From the NCBI GenBank assembly GCA_937993755.1, contig CALKMA010000040.1, positions 1 through 52,132 on the forward strand: 52,132 nt of DNA, in the 5' to 3' direction. The position numbers were made by a program, and so were the translations under genes. This document shows, one piece after another, positions 7,595 through 17,272 of this stretch. The notes beneath the pieces were generated by a model. That model was not told the DNA's origin, did not search any database, and saw nothing but the letters and a program-made list of their open reading frames with translations. Within the stretch, counting starts at the first letter, position 1, and each line of letters opens with the position of its first letter. Source of the DNA: HGM13233 sp900762805 (GTDB taxonomy: Bacteria; Bacillota; Clostridia; Oscillospirales; Ruminococcaceae).

Positions 7595-9409
7595 ATGATT
7601 CGTTCCCATGTACTGATGTGCGGCGGCACCGGCTGCACCTCGTCCGGCAGCCCGGCGCTGATCAAGGCCATGGAGGCCGAGATCGCCAAAAAAGGACTTG
7701 CCGATGAAATCAAGGTCGTGCAGACCGGCTGCTTCGGCCTGTGCGCCCTCGGCCCCATCATGATCGTTTATCCTGAGGGGACCTTTTACAGCCGTGTGAC
7801 GATGGAGGATATCCCTGAGATCGTCGAGGAGCATCTGCTCAAGGGCCGCGTCGTTGAGCGGCTGGTCTATAAAGACCCCGCTGACCCCGACCATGAGGGC
7901 GACGTTTCGCTGGGCGACACCGCTTTCTACAAAAAGCAGAAGCGCGTGGCGCTGCGCAACTGCGGCGTCATCAACCCTGAGGTCATCGACGAATACATCG
8001 CGATGGACGGCTATATGGCTCTCGGCAAGGTGCTGACCGAAATGACGCCGGAGCAGGTCATCCAGACCATCAAGGACTCCGGCCTGCGCGGGCGCGGCGG
8101 CGGCGGCTTCCCGACCGGCGTCAAGTGGAGCTTTGCGGCTGCCAACAAGGCGGACAAGAAGTATGTCCTTTGCAATGCCGACGAAGGCGATCCCGGCGCT
8201 TTCATGGACCGCTCGGTGCTGGAGGGCGATCCGCACGTCGTGCTTGAGGCCATGGCCATCGCGGCCTATGCCATCGGCGCCGATGAGGGCTACATTTATG
8301 TCCGCGCCGAATATCCCATCGCTGTCCACCGCTTGGAGGTGGCCATCCGGCAGGCCCGCGAGTACGGCCTGCTTGGCAAGGATATTTTCGGCACCGGCTT
8401 CAATTTTGATGTTCATCTGCGCCTCGGCGCCGGCGCCTTTGTGTGCGGCGAGGAGACAGCTCTCATGACCTCTATCGAGGGCAACCGCGGCGAGCCGCGT
8501 CCCCGCCCGCCCTTCCCGGCCGTCAAGGGTCTGTTTGGCGTACCGACCGTTCTCAACAACGTCGAGACCTATGCCAATATCCCGCAGATCATCCTGAAGG
8601 GCGCCGACTGGTTCAGCAGTATGGGCACCGAAAAGAGCAAGGGCACCAAAGTCTTTGCGCTGGGCGGCAAGATCAAGCACACCGGCCTGGTCGAGGTCCC
8701 GATGGGCACGACGCTGCGCGAGATCGTCGAGGAGATCGGCGGCGGTATCCCCGGCGGCAAGAAGTTCAAGGCGGCCCAGACGGGCGGCCCCTCCGGCGGC
8801 TGCATCCCTGCCGAGCATTTTGATATCCCCATCGACTATGACAACCTGCTGTCCATCGGCTCGATGATGGGCTCCGGCGGTCTCATTGTCATGGATGAGA
8901 CGACCTGCATGGTCGATATCGCCAAATTCTTCCTGGAATTCACCGTTGACGAGAGCTGCGGCAAGTGTACGCCCTGCCGCATCGGCACCAAGCGCCTGCT
9001 GGAGATGCTCGACAAGATCACCCGCGGCGAGGGCACGCTGGAGATGCTCGACGATATGGAGCAGCTCTGCTACTACATCAAGCAGAATTCGCTGTGCGGC
9101 CTTGGACAGACGGCTCCCAACCCTGTGCTTTCAACGCTGCGCTACTTCCGCGACGAGTATATCGCCCACGTTGTTGACAAGAAGTGCCCGGCCGGCGTCT
9201 GCAAAAAGCTGCTGCACTATGTCATCGACAAGGACAAGTGCATCGGCTGCGGCCGCTGCGCCCGCAACTGCCCGGTCAGCGCTATCGACAAGACCGATTA
9301 TGTCGCCCCCGGCCACAAGCTGCCCTCGATGGTCATCGACGGCGCCAAGTGCATCAAGTGCGGTGCCTGCCTCGGCAACTGCAAGTTCGGCGCGATCGAA
9401 GTCAAGTAA
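7595..9409 (+). CDS. hndC: NuoF-like NADH-binding subunit of bifurcating hydrogenase
   Basis: This 604-residue NAD(H)/FMN subunit is where electrons from NADH and ferredoxin are brought together. Residues 1-90 are a thioredoxin-like [2Fe-2S] domain (GGTGCTSSGS, QTGCFGLC). Residues about 130-480 are the NuoF core with FMN/NADH motifs GLRGRGGGGFPTG, NADEGDPGAF and GAGAFVCGEET, then the [4Fe-4S] motif ESCGKCTPCRIG. The C-terminus adds two [4Fe-4S] ferredoxin motifs, CIGCGRCARNCP and CIKCGACLGNC, typical of bifurcating HydB/HndC and absent from complex I NuoF. GAAGGAG precedes the start. The hydrogenase catalytic subunit follows after 19 bp. Confidence 0.95.
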   Translation: MIRSHVLMCGGTGCTSSGSPALIKAMEAEIAKKGLADEIKVVQTGCFGLCALGPIMIVYPEGTFYSRVTMEDIPEIVEEHLLKGRVVERLVYKDPADPDHEGDVSLGDTAFYKKQKRVALRNCGVINPEVIDEYIAMDGYMALGKVLTEMTPEQVIQTIKDSGLRGRGGGGFPTGVKWSFAAANKADKKYVLCNADEGDPGAFMDRSVLEGDPHVVLEAMAIAAYAIGADEGYIYVRAEYPIAVHRLEVAIRQAREYGLLGKDIFGTGFNFDVHLRLGAGAFVCGEETALMTSIEGNRGEPRPRPPFPAVKGLFGVPTVLNNVETYANIPQIILKGADWFSSMGTEKSKGTKVFALGGKIKHTGLVEVPMGTTLREIVEEIGGGIPGGKKFKAAQTGGPSGGCIPAEHFDIPIDYDNLLSIGSMMGSGGLIVMDETTCMVDIAKFFLEFTVDESCGKCTPCRIGTKRLLEMLDKITRGEGTLEMLDDMEQLCYYIKQNSLCGLGQTAPNPVLSTLRYFRDEYIAHVVDKKCPAGVCKKLLHYVIDKDKCIGCGRCARNCPVSAIDKTDYVAPGHKLPSMVIDGAKCIKCGACLGNCKFGAIEVK

Positions 9410-9428
9410 CAGCGAAAGGAGAACAACG

Positions 9429-11174
9429 ATGGAAACCGTCAAAATCAAGATCAACGGGATCGAAGTCGAGACCCCAAAGGGCTCGACCATCCTGGAAGCT
9501 GCGCACAGCGCCGGCATCAAAATCCCGACGCTGTGCTACCTAAAGGGCATCAATGCCATCGGCGCCTGCCGTATGTGCCTTGTCGAGGTCAAGGGCGCCC
9601 GCGCGTTGGCAGCTGCCTGTGTCTACCCCGTCAACGAGGGGATGGAGGTGTTCACCAATACCCCGACGCTGCGCAAATCCCGTCAGACGACGCTGGAGCT
9701 GCTGCTTTCCAACCACCGCTCCGACTGCCTTTCCTGCGTGCGCAACACCGACTGCGAGCTGCAGAATCTCTGCCGCGAGTACAATGTCGATATGCACCGC
9801 TTTGCCAGCGACCGCACCGAGCCGGAGATCGAGCAATCGACGCCGCACCTGGTGCGCGACAACTCCAAGTGCATCCTCTGCCGCCGCTGCGTCGCCGTCT
9901 GCAAAAAGAACCAGCACGTCGGCGTCATCAACGTCAGCAAGCGCGGCTATCAGACCCATGTCGGCTCGGCCTTCGATATGCCGCTGGGCGAGACGGCCTG
10001 CGTCAACTGCGGCCAGTGCATTTCGGTCTGCCCCGTCGGCGCCCTTTATGAGGTCGATGATACCGCCAAGGTCTGGAACGCCATCGCCGATTCCGACAAG
10101 CACGTCATCATCGCGCCGGCGCCGTCGGTGCGCGCCCAGCTGGGCGAGTGCTTCGGCCTGCCCATCGGCACCAACGTCGAGGGCAAGATGATCGCCGCGC
10201 TGCGCCGCCTTGGCGCCGATAAGGTGTTCGACGTCGATGCTGCCGCCGATGTCACCATCATGGAGGAGGGCACCGAGTTTATCCACCGCCTCACCGAGGG
10301 CGGCAAGCTGCCCATGTTCACCTCCTGCTCGCCGGGCTGGGTCAAGTTCCTGGAGGAGTACTATCCCGAATTCATTCCCAACCTGTCGAGCTGCAAGTCG
10401 CCGCAGCAGATGTTCGGCGCGCTGTGCAAAACCTATTACGCCGAAAGGGCCGGCATCGACCCCAAGGATATCTTTGTTGTCAGCGTCATGCCCTGCACCG
10501 CCAAGAAATTCGAGATCTCGCGTGAGGATCAGGCTGCGGCCGGTGTGCCCGACCTGGATGTTTCCATCACCACCCGCGAGCTGGCCGACATGATCAAGCA
10601 CGCCGGCATTGACTTCAACGCCCTGCCCGATGAGACCTGCGACCCGCTGCTCGGCATTGCCACCGGCGCCGGCCATATCTTCGGCGTCACCGGCGGCGTG
10701 ATGGAAGCGGCGCTGCGTACCGTTGTGGAGAAGGTCACCGGCAAGCCTATCGACGACCCCGAATTCACGGCTGTCCGCGGTGTGGCGGATATCAAGGAGG
10801 CCGAATATGATGTCGGCGGCACCACCGTGCGTGTCGCTGTCACCAGCGGCCTTGAGAATGCCCACAAGCTGCTGCAGATGATCAAGAACGGCGAGAAGCA
10901 GTATCATTTCGTGGAGGTCATGTGCTGTCCGGGCGGCTGCGTCAACGGCGGCGGCCAGCCCCACCAGAGCGGCAACACCCACAACTTCGTCGATCTTCGC
11001 GCCGAGCGCGCCAAGGCGCTCTATAGTGAGGACGCGGCGATGGTGCTGCGCAAGAGCCACGAAAGCCCCGTTGTCAAGGAGCTTTATGAGAGCTACCTCG
11101 GCGAGCCGGGCAGCCACAAGGCTCACGAGATCCTGCACACCTCCTATGTTGCACGTCAGATCTATAACGACTGA
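9429..11174 (+). CDS. hndD: NAD-linked [FeFe] hydrogenase catalytic subunit, group A
   Basis: This 581-residue catalytic subunit reduces protons or oxidises H2 at the H-cluster. In order: a plant-type [2Fe-2S] domain (GACRMC, residues about 40-60); a His-Cys [4Fe-4S] motif HRSDCLSCVRNTDC near 97-110; two [4Fe-4S] motifs (CILCRRCVAVC, CVNCGQCISVCP); the H-cluster domain with FTSCSPGW, VSVMPCTAKKFE and EVMCCPGGC; and a C-terminal small-subunit-like helix with SYVARQ. The true start is ATG 9429 behind AAAGGAG; upstream reading-through is out of the hndC frame and not coding. It is the last gene before a strong terminator. With HndA-C it makes an electron-bifurcating enzyme. Confidence 0.96.
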   Translation: METVKIKINGIEVETPKGSTILEAAHSAGIKIPTLCYLKGINAIGACRMCLVEVKGARALAAACVYPVNEGMEVFTNTPTLRKSRQTTLELLLSNHRSDCLSCVRNTDCELQNLCREYNVDMHRFASDRTEPEIEQSTPHLVRDNSKCILCRRCVAVCKKNQHVGVINVSKRGYQTHVGSAFDMPLGETACVNCGQCISVCPVGALYEVDDTAKVWNAIADSDKHVIIAPAPSVRAQLGECFGLPIGTNVEGKMIAALRRLGADKVFDVDAAADVTIMEEGTEFIHRLTEGGKLPMFTSCSPGWVKFLEEYYPEFIPNLSSCKSPQQMFGALCKTYYAERAGIDPKDIFVVSVMPCTAKKFEISREDQAAAGVPDLDVSITTRELADMIKHAGIDFNALPDETCDPLLGIATGAGHIFGVTGGVMEAALRTVVEKVTGKPIDDPEFTAVRGVADIKEAEYDVGGTTVRVAVTSGLENAHKLLQMIKNGEKQYHFVEVMCCPGGCVNGGGQPHQSGNTHNFVDLRAERAKALYSEDAAMVLRKSHESPVVKELYESYLGEPGSHKAHEILHTSYVARQIYND

Positions 11175-11188
11175 TTCTTTCTGATGAA

Positions 11189-11216
11189 ACGCCCCCGGCC
11201 GGCCGGGGGCGTTTTT
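11189..11216 (+). terminator. Intrinsic terminator of the hydrogenase operon
   Basis: A near-perfect palindrome (ACGCCCCCGGCC with GGCCGGGGGCGT, 11189-11212) is followed by TTTT, only 15 bp after the hndD stop. Confidence 0.92.
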
Positions 11217-11483
11217 TGTCCTGCTGCGGCGGGCTGTGCCGCTGTGCGTCCGGACGGACAGATATTACCGGGCCGGCAGCGAGACAGCCTGGTGAAGGGC
11301 CGGCGCTGTTCCCGGCCTCATCGGCCGGCCCTGTGCGGGGGCCGGCCGATGCTTCCACTTGCCGGAACAGGGACATTCGCCGGCCGGCCCGGTGCCCGGC
11401 CTTTTTTGCGCTTTTCGGCTGCTGTGCGCCCGGCTCGGCGGCTTCTGGCAGGCGACAGCTGTTCGCTTCCAAGCTGCCGGTGC
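11217..11483. other. GC-rich spacer with GGCCGG dyads
   Basis: No supportable gene. The spacer is crowded with GCCGGC and GGCCGG words. One dyad (GGCCGG ... CCGGCC near 11383-11402) is followed by TTTTTT and resembles an orphan terminator. Similar GC-rich spacers occur at 13556-13926, 43975-44310 and 46801-47410. Confidence 0.5.
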
Positions 11484-11512
11484 TTGCAAAGGGGGCGGGA
11501 ATGTGTTAAGAT
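11484..11512 (+). promoter_or_regulatory. Promoter of the second M3 peptidase gene
   Basis: TTGCAA (11484-11489), a 17-bp spacer, then TAAGAT (11507-11512), 29 bp before the ATG. The -35 is identical to that of the other M3 peptidase gene. Confidence 0.7.
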
Positions 11513-11541
11513 AGCAAAAAAGACCCGTCAGAGGAGGCATT

Positions 11542-13482
11542 ATGGTTCGTTTTTCTGAACTGGAATATAAAAGACCCGATTTCGCGTACATCAAGAAGAA
11601 GCTGCGGCATCATATCGACACGATTGCCAGGGCGTCCAGCTATTCTGAGGCCAAGGCAGCCTTTCTGCGCTTCAACACGGTGTTTGAGAACGCCGCCACC
11701 ATGATCGTGACGGCGCGCATCCGGCATGACGTCAATACAGCCGATCCCTTTTATGAGGCCGAGACCAAATGGCTCGAAAAGCAGCTGGTGCTGCTGGCGC
11801 CGCTGCTGAAGAAGCTCAATAAGGCCATGACGGCCAGCCGCTACGCGGCCGACTTCGCCGCCGACTACGGCGAGCTGCTGCTGCGCGATATGGAGGCGCA
11901 GCTGCGCACGCAGAACAACCGCATCCTGCTGCTGATGATCCGTGAGAATGAGCTGGTGCGCGCCTATTCCAAGCTGGCGGCCGGCTGCCGCACAGATTTC
12001 AGGGGTGAATCGTGCAATTTTTACGGTCTGCTCCGGCATATGCAGTCCCCCGACCGCAGCGAGCGGCGGGAGGCCTTCGAGGCATGGGCGGCGCTCTATG
12101 AGGGGATCGCGCCGCAGCTCGATAAGCTTTATTCCAGGCTGGTGGCGCTGCGCGTCAAGAAGGCGCGGCGGCTGGGCTTTTCCGGCTATACCGAGCTTGC
12201 CTATCTCTCGCGCGGCCGGTATGATTACGGCCCCGACGAGGTACGCCGCTTCCGTGAGGCAGTGCGCGACTGTGTAGTGCCGGCCTGCCAGAAGCTCTAT
12301 GAAAAGCAGCGGGCGCGCCTCGGCGTCGATCGGCTGCATTATTACGATGAAAGCCTCAACTTCCCCGGCGGCAACCCGGTGCCGGAGGGCAGCCCGGAGC
12401 AGATGGTCGAGGCCGCCGGCCGGATGTACCGCGAGCTGTCGCCGGAGACCGGCGAATTCTTTAACTTTATGACGCGCTACGAGCTGTTCGATCTGGTGAC
12501 CGGCCCCGGCAAGCGGCTGGGCGGCTACTGCACCGGTCTGCCGGGCTACAAGGCGCCCTTCATCTTCAGCAACTTCAACGGCACCTCGGCCGACGTCGAT
12601 GTGCTGACGCATGAGGCCGGCCACGCCTTTGAGTATTACACCGCCTCGCGCGAGCTGCCGCTGCATCAGCAGCACTATTCGACCAGCGAGATCAACGAAA
12701 TCCATTCGATGTCGATGGAATTCTTTACCCATCCGTATATGGACAAGTTTTTCGGTGACCGCGCCGACCAGTACCGCGCCTGTCATCTGGCCGACGCGCT
12801 GTGTACCATCCCTTATCTGGTCAGCGTCGATGAATTCCAGCACCGCGTATTTGAAAAGCCGCGCATGACGGCTGAGGAGCGCTACGCCGTCTGGAAGCAG
12901 ATCGAGCAGACCTATCTGCCGTGGCGCGATTACGACGGCAACGCCTTTCTGGAAAAGGGCGGCTTCTGGATGCAGAAGCAGCATATCTTCATGTATCCGT
13001 TTTACTATGTTGACTACGCGCTGGCGCAGCTGTGCGCCTTCCAGTATTATCTGCGGATACGCGAGGACAGGGACAAGGCGTGGAACGACTATCTGCGGCT
13101 GTGCCGAGCCGGCGGCAGCCGGGGCTATTTTGAGCTGCTGGAGGTAGGCGAGCTGGCGCGCCCCTTTGATGCTGAGGTCATCCGCAGCACCGTCGGGCAG
13201 ATCATGGCGCTGCTGGAGAACGACCCCAATCTTGAGCCGGACGAGACCGCTATCGCCGCAGCACGGGCCGCCGTCGCCGCGGCGGACGCACAGGCCGAAA
13301 CAGGAGCCGGCGTGGTGGACAGTGACGGCGGACAGCCGGAGGGCGATGCAGCGGATGCAGACGCACCGGAGGATGAAGGCGCCGGTTCCCCGTCCGCTCA
13401 GACGGCGGCTGATGCCCCTGAGGCGGCGGAAACGCCCGAAGCTTCCGAAGCCCCCGAAGCGCCCGAAGGCGCAGGGTCTTAG
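11542..13482 (+). CDS. M3 family oligoendopeptidase (second copy) with acidic tail
   Basis: This 646-residue zinc peptidase is paralogous to the 565-residue copy at 1118-2815. It has the HEAGH motif near residues 356-360 and a downstream EINEIHSMSMEFF helix. The catalytic fold ends near residue 565. The remaining 75-80 residues are a low-complexity, probably disordered tail of alanine, glutamate, aspartate, proline and glycine, ending in repeated EAPE/EASE units, which the first copy lacks. Strong GAGGAGG upstream supports ATG 11542. No signal peptide is seen. The tail may serve localisation or solubility, or be slippage-prone spacer; nothing indicates which. Confidence 0.93.
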   Translation: MVRFSELEYKRPDFAYIKKKLRHHIDTIARASSYSEAKAAFLRFNTVFENAATMIVTARIRHDVNTADPFYEAETKWLEKQLVLLAPLLKKLNKAMTASRYAADFAADYGELLLRDMEAQLRTQNNRILLLMIRENELVRAYSKLAAGCRTDFRGESCNFYGLLRHMQSPDRSERREAFEAWAALYEGIAPQLDKLYSRLVALRVKKARRLGFSGYTELAYLSRGRYDYGPDEVRRFREAVRDCVVPACQKLYEKQRARLGVDRLHYYDESLNFPGGNPVPEGSPEQMVEAAGRMYRELSPETGEFFNFMTRYELFDLVTGPGKRLGGYCTGLPGYKAPFIFSNFNGTSADVDVLTHEAGHAFEYYTASRELPLHQQHYSTSEINEIHSMSMEFFTHPYMDKFFGDRADQYRACHLADALCTIPYLVSVDEFQHRVFEKPRMTAEERYAVWKQIEQTYLPWRDYDGNAFLEKGGFWMQKQHIFMYPFYYVDYALAQLCAFQYYLRIREDRDKAWNDYLRLCRAGGSRGYFELLEVGELARPFDAEVIRSTVGQIMALLENDPNLEPDETAIAAARAAVAAADAQAETGAGVVDSDGGQPEGDAADADAPEDEGAGSPSAQTAADAPEAAETPEASEAPEAPEGAGS

Positions 13483-13529
13483 GAAAGATAAGGCCGGGGG
13501 ATGCCGCGACACAGGAATACAACAACAGG

Positions 13530-13555
13530 AGCGGGCCGCCGAGGGGCGGCCCGCT
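13530..13555 (+). terminator. Intrinsic terminator after the second M3 peptidase
   Basis: A perfect 11-bp stem (13530-13540 with 13545-13555) has a GAGG loop and is followed by CTGCTTTG, about 50 bp past the stop codon. The T-tract is short. Confidence 0.65.
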
Positions 13556-13926
13556 CTGCTTTGCCGGAGGACCGATTCGGCCCCGCCTTTTATTGGGCGG
13601 TATGGCGTTAATAAAGGAGCGATACTCGGTGCGCCGTCCCGATCCGTCGGACAGGGACGGAGCTTCCTTCTGCCGGCGGCAAGTCCCGCCCGGAGGACAT
13701 CCGGCCCGCCGCGCCGGAAAAGGCCGGCCGCTCTTTCAAAAAGGCCCGGCCGCCCTGCCGAAAAAAGACGGCGGGCAGTTACCGCCGGAAGGGGAGCCTT
13801 TGGGCCTTCTGAGAGATGTCCGGCTGCTTTCGCCCGCTATGCGGTGTCGGCAGAGGCTGTTTTTCAAGCACGCGGATCCCTTCATACGGCGGCGGATACG
13901 CCGCTTTCTGTACGGGACGCGCAAAA
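13556..13926. other. GC-rich spacer without a gene
   Basis: The convergent interval between the M3 peptidase and the reverse-strand ABC transporter. Both strands show only short, compositionally biased reading frames without ribosome-binding sites. CCGGCC-type words and short A-tracts recur (for example around 13717-13775). I see no RNA gene or recognisable fossil. Confidence 0.5.
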
Positions 13927-13961
13927 GGCCGCCCGCCTGCCGCAGAGGCAGGCGGGCGGCC
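13927..13961 (-). terminator. Intrinsic terminator of the ABC transporter operon
   Basis: A perfect 15-bp stem (13927-13941 with 13947-13961) with loop GCAGA is followed on the reverse strand by TTTTGC, 75 bp beyond the ABC transporter stop. Confidence 0.85.
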
Positions 13962-14035
13962 CTGACAGTCGGGGTATGAGCTGCGCCGGGCAGCAGCCGA
14001 AATGCAGTTGCCGACAGCCGCAAGCAAGCTGGCGC

Positions 14036-17000
14036 TTACTCGGTGCGGAGCGCCACGACGGGATCCTTGCGGGCGGCGCTGCGGGAGGGGATGAGGCCCG
14101 ACAGCAGCGTCAGAACCATGCTGATGACCACCAGCAGCAGCGCCACCTGGATCGGCAGGCGCGCACTGAGGTTGGCGATGCCGGTCAGCTCATGGAGGAT
14201 GGCGTTGATGGGGATGCACAGCAGATAGGTGACGGCTACGCCGACCAGACCCGACGACAGCCCGATGATAACAGTCTCGGCGTTGAACATACTCGAAACG
14301 TTGCTCTTGGAGGCGCCGATGGCGCGCAGGATGCCGATCTCCTTGGTGCGCTCCTGCACCGAGATGAGGGTAATAACGCCGATCATGATCGACGAGACGA
14401 TGAGAGAGATGGCAACAAAGGCGATGAGGACGTAGGTTACCGAATCGACCACCGTTTTGACCGAGCTCATCAGCACGCCGGTGAGGTCGGTGTAGCTGAT
14501 GACCTGCTCCTCATGGCCGGCCTGCTCGGCGGCGGTGTTGTAGGCGTCGATAAAGTCGATGAACTGCTCCTTGGCTGTGAAATCGACCAGATAAACGGCG
14601 ATCGAAACGGGCTGATCGGGGTCGGAATAGCCCAGATCGCGCAGGTTTTTGTCGGCCGAGCGCTTTTCGTCGCCGGAGGTGTAGGACTGGATGAGGCGCG
14701 TCAGCTCCTCCTCTGACAGCGTGAAGTGAAAGGCCGAGGCAATGGCGTCGGGATCGACGTGGAAGGCACTGGAAAGGGTGCCGATGAGGCTGCTGGTCAT
14801 CTGGCCGACCTCGGTCATGACATCTTTTTTGACGACGGCCTCGGTCATGGTGGCAGCGATTTTGGCAACAGCCGCTTTCATATTCGGCTCGACGGCAATA
14901 AAGACGCTGAAGCCCTTGACGGCGGCATCAGCCGTCTTCTGAACGGCATCGACCGGCAGCGAGACGCTGTCATTGCCGGCGGTCAGCACAGAGAAGAGAG
15001 CCTCCATCGACTGGCTGAGGATCTGCTCGTAGATGCCGGTAAAGACGTCGGCAGGGATGAGATACTGCTTGGTGAGCGGCGCGATGAGCGCCTGCGCCGA
15101 GTCAGTGGCGAGATAGGCCGCCGGGTAGGTTGCGGCGTCGGCCATGTTGATGGTGCAAAGGCCGGTGTCGGCATCGGTGTTTTCGGCAATGTACTGGTCG
15201 AGGAGCTCCTTGGCCAGCGCCGTCAGGATATCGGTGAAGTCCTTTTCGGCCGTGCTGTTGTCGGCCGTGATGGAGGACGAGATGCTCTGCATATAAGGGG
15301 TCATCATGTTCTGGATATCCTGCTCGGTGACGCTGACGCCAAAGGCCGATGACAGCTGCTGGGTATCGACTGAGATCATATCCTCGAACGAAAGGCCGCT
15401 GGAGGTGCTGCCCTCCAGCTCGGAGAAGGGACGGCCTGAAAAGACGTCGGTTTCACGGTCGGCCAGCTGCTGGGCGACAATGTCCGTGTCGCCCGCCTGC
15501 TCTATAACGTGCTCGGTCAGCTCAGGCAGGTAGGCGATGCCGGGCGAGAGGGCCGAGGCTGCCACGCCCGACTGCGGGCAGACGATGCCGACGATGTGCA
15601 GCGTCTCGCCGCTGTCAACCAGCTTTCTCATATAGGCGCCGTCACCCGACATATCCTCCCACACGCCGTACTGCTCGTTGTAGCGGTAGCGGTCGCTGGC
15701 GTTGATGAGCTGGAAGGAGATCTGCATCAGCTCGTCGTAGGTCCAGCTCAGCGATTCGCCGGGATCATCGACCTCCTTGCCGGCTATGACGTCGGTCATC
15801 ATCTGGCGCAGATCCTGCTGGTCGCGCAGGCCAAAGGCGTAGGACATGAAGTCCGACATGCCGCTCGCGTCGGTCAGCACCAGCAGCAGCTCGTCGTATT
15901 TTTCGGGCCAGCGCCCGGCCAGCACGTCATACTGCGATTCGAGCAGCGCCGTGTTGTCGATCATTTCGGTGAAAACGTTGGTGTTGGTGAAGGACATGGC
16001 CGACATCGACCCCATCATCGAGGAAAACAGCGAGTTGGGGTTGACCTGCAGCAGCTTGCCGTTCACGTCGGTGGTGTAGAGCTGCGGCGAAACGCTGTAG
16101 CCGTATTGCAGGGCGTTGATGCCGTCCTTCACCTCGTCGTAGTGCTCGGTGAGGTATTCCTTGAAGGAAGTCAGGTCGTTGCTGCCGACCTGAGCAAAGA
16201 CCTGCGCCATCACCTGCTGCTCGCGGACGGTGCCGGCCGGCACGTCATCGCCGCCCGTCATCACCGAGCTGAACGCGCTGAGCATGGCTGTCATATCGGC
16301 CGTTTCGGAGTAGATGGTCAGCGGGTAGGTCGAGAGCGTATCCTGCTGCACCGTGTCGATATAGCTCGACATCCCGTGCGAGACGGCATAGATGAGTGCG
16401 ATGCCGATGATGCCGATGCTGCCGGCAAAGGCGGTCAGCACCGTGCGGCCCTTTTTGGTCAGCAGGTTCTTGAAGGAAAGCCCGAAGGAGGTCAGGATCG
16501 ACATCGAGGGCCGCTTGGTGTAGCGGCCGACGCCTGTTCTCTTTTCGGCGGCCAGATCCTCGGCGCTCAGCGGGGCGCTGTCGCCGGTGACGGTGCCGTC
16601 GAGCATGCGGATGATGCGGGTCGAGTAGCGCTCGGCCAGCTCTGGATTATGGGTCACCATGATGACCAGCCGCTCGGAGGCGATCTCCTTGAGGATCTCC
16701 ATGACCTGCACGCTGGTCTCGGTGTCGAGGGCACCGGTCGGCTCGTCGGCCAGAATGATATCGGGGTCGTTGACGATGGCGCGGGCAATGGCAACGCGCT
16801 GCATCTGCCCGCCCGACATTTCGGAGGGCTTTTTGACCAGCTGGCTGCCCAGCCCGACGCGCTCCAGCGCTTTTTTGGCGCGCTCGCGGCGCTCGGCCTT
16901 GGAGACGCCCGAAAGCGTCAGCGCCAGCTCGACGTTCTGCAGCACCGTCTGGTGCGGGATGAGGTTGTAGCTCTGAAAGACAAAGCCGACCGAGTGGTTG

Positions 17001-17242
17001 CGGTAGCTGTCCCAATCGCGGTCGTGGAAGTCCTTGGTCGAGACACCGCCGATGATCAGGTCGCCGCCGGTGGCCTGATCCAGCCCGCCGATGATGTTGA
17101 GCAGCGTCGTTTTGCCGCAGCCTGACGGGCCGAGGATGGAGACAAATTCACTGTCCCGAAAATCCATGCTGACGCCGCGCAGGGCGTGGACGGTGTCGCC
17201 GCCGATGGGATAGTCCTTGATGATGTTTTGGAGTCGAAGCAA
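14036..17242 (-). CDS. MacB-type ABC transporter, fused ATPase and permease
   Basis: This 1068-residue ATPase-permease fusion belongs to the MacB/LolD-FtsX group, which moves lipoproteins, peptides or drugs or drives extracellular machines rather than importing nutrients. Residues 1-230 are the ATPase: Walker A GPSGCGKTT, signature MSGGQMQRVA, Walker B IILADEPTGA. A transmembrane helix follows (about 267-290), then an unusually long extracytoplasmic region (about 300-920), then the FtsX permease with three helices in the last 140 residues. The start is a TTG at 17242 with AAGGA upstream, chosen because the family begins at this residue. It is co-transcribed behind the GtrA-like gene. Substrate unknown. 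Confidence 0.92.
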   Translation of the reverse strand: MLRLQNIIKDYPIGGDTVHALRGVSMDFRDSEFVSILGPSGCGKTTLLNIIGGLDQATGGDLIIGGVSTKDFHDRDWDSYRNHSVGFVFQSYNLIPHQTVLQNVELALTLSGVSKAERRERAKKALERVGLGSQLVKKPSEMSGGQMQRVAIARAIVNDPDIILADEPTGALDTETSVQVMEILKEIASERLVIMVTHNPELAERYSTRIIRMLDGTVTGDSAPLSAEDLAAEKRTGVGRYTKRPSMSILTSFGLSFKNLLTKKGRTVLTAFAGSIGIIGIALIYAVSHGMSSYIDTVQQDTLSTYPLTIYSETADMTAMLSAFSSVMTGGDDVPAGTVREQQVMAQVFAQVGSNDLTSFKEYLTEHYDEVKDGINALQYGYSVSPQLYTTDVNGKLLQVNPNSLFSSMMGSMSAMSFTNTNVFTEMIDNTALLESQYDVLAGRWPEKYDELLLVLTDASGMSDFMSYAFGLRDQQDLRQMMTDVIAGKEVDDPGESLSWTYDELMQISFQLINASDRYRYNEQYGVWEDMSGDGAYMRKLVDSGETLHIVGIVCPQSGVAASALSPGIAYLPELTEHVIEQAGDTDIVAQQLADRETDVFSGRPFSELEGSTSSGLSFEDMISVDTQQLSSAFGVSVTEQDIQNMMTPYMQSISSSITADNSTAEKDFTDILTALAKELLDQYIAENTDADTGLCTINMADAATYPAAYLATDSAQALIAPLTKQYLIPADVFTGIYEQILSQSMEALFSVLTAGNDSVSLPVDAVQKTADAAVKGFSVFIAVEPNMKAAVAKIAATMTEAVVKKDVMTEVGQMTSSLIGTLSSAFHVDPDAIASAFHFTLSEEELTRLIQSYTSGDEKRSADKNLRDLGYSDPDQPVSIAVYLVDFTAKEQFIDFIDAYNTAAEQAGHEEQVISYTDLTGVLMSSVKTVVDSVTYVLIAFVAISLIVSSIMIGVITLISVQERTKEIGILRAIGASKSNVSSMFNAETVIIGLSSGLVGVAVTYLLCIPINAILHELTGIANLSARLPIQVALLLVVISMVLTLLSGLIPSRSAARKDPVVALRTE

Positions 17243-17272
17243 GGGGAGAGGTTCCTTTCAGTGAGAGAGGGT

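Noticed and set aside
9540..11138. Long reverse frame across hndD
   Set aside because: Antisense shadow of a gene whose forward product has every expected Fe-S and H-cluster motif.
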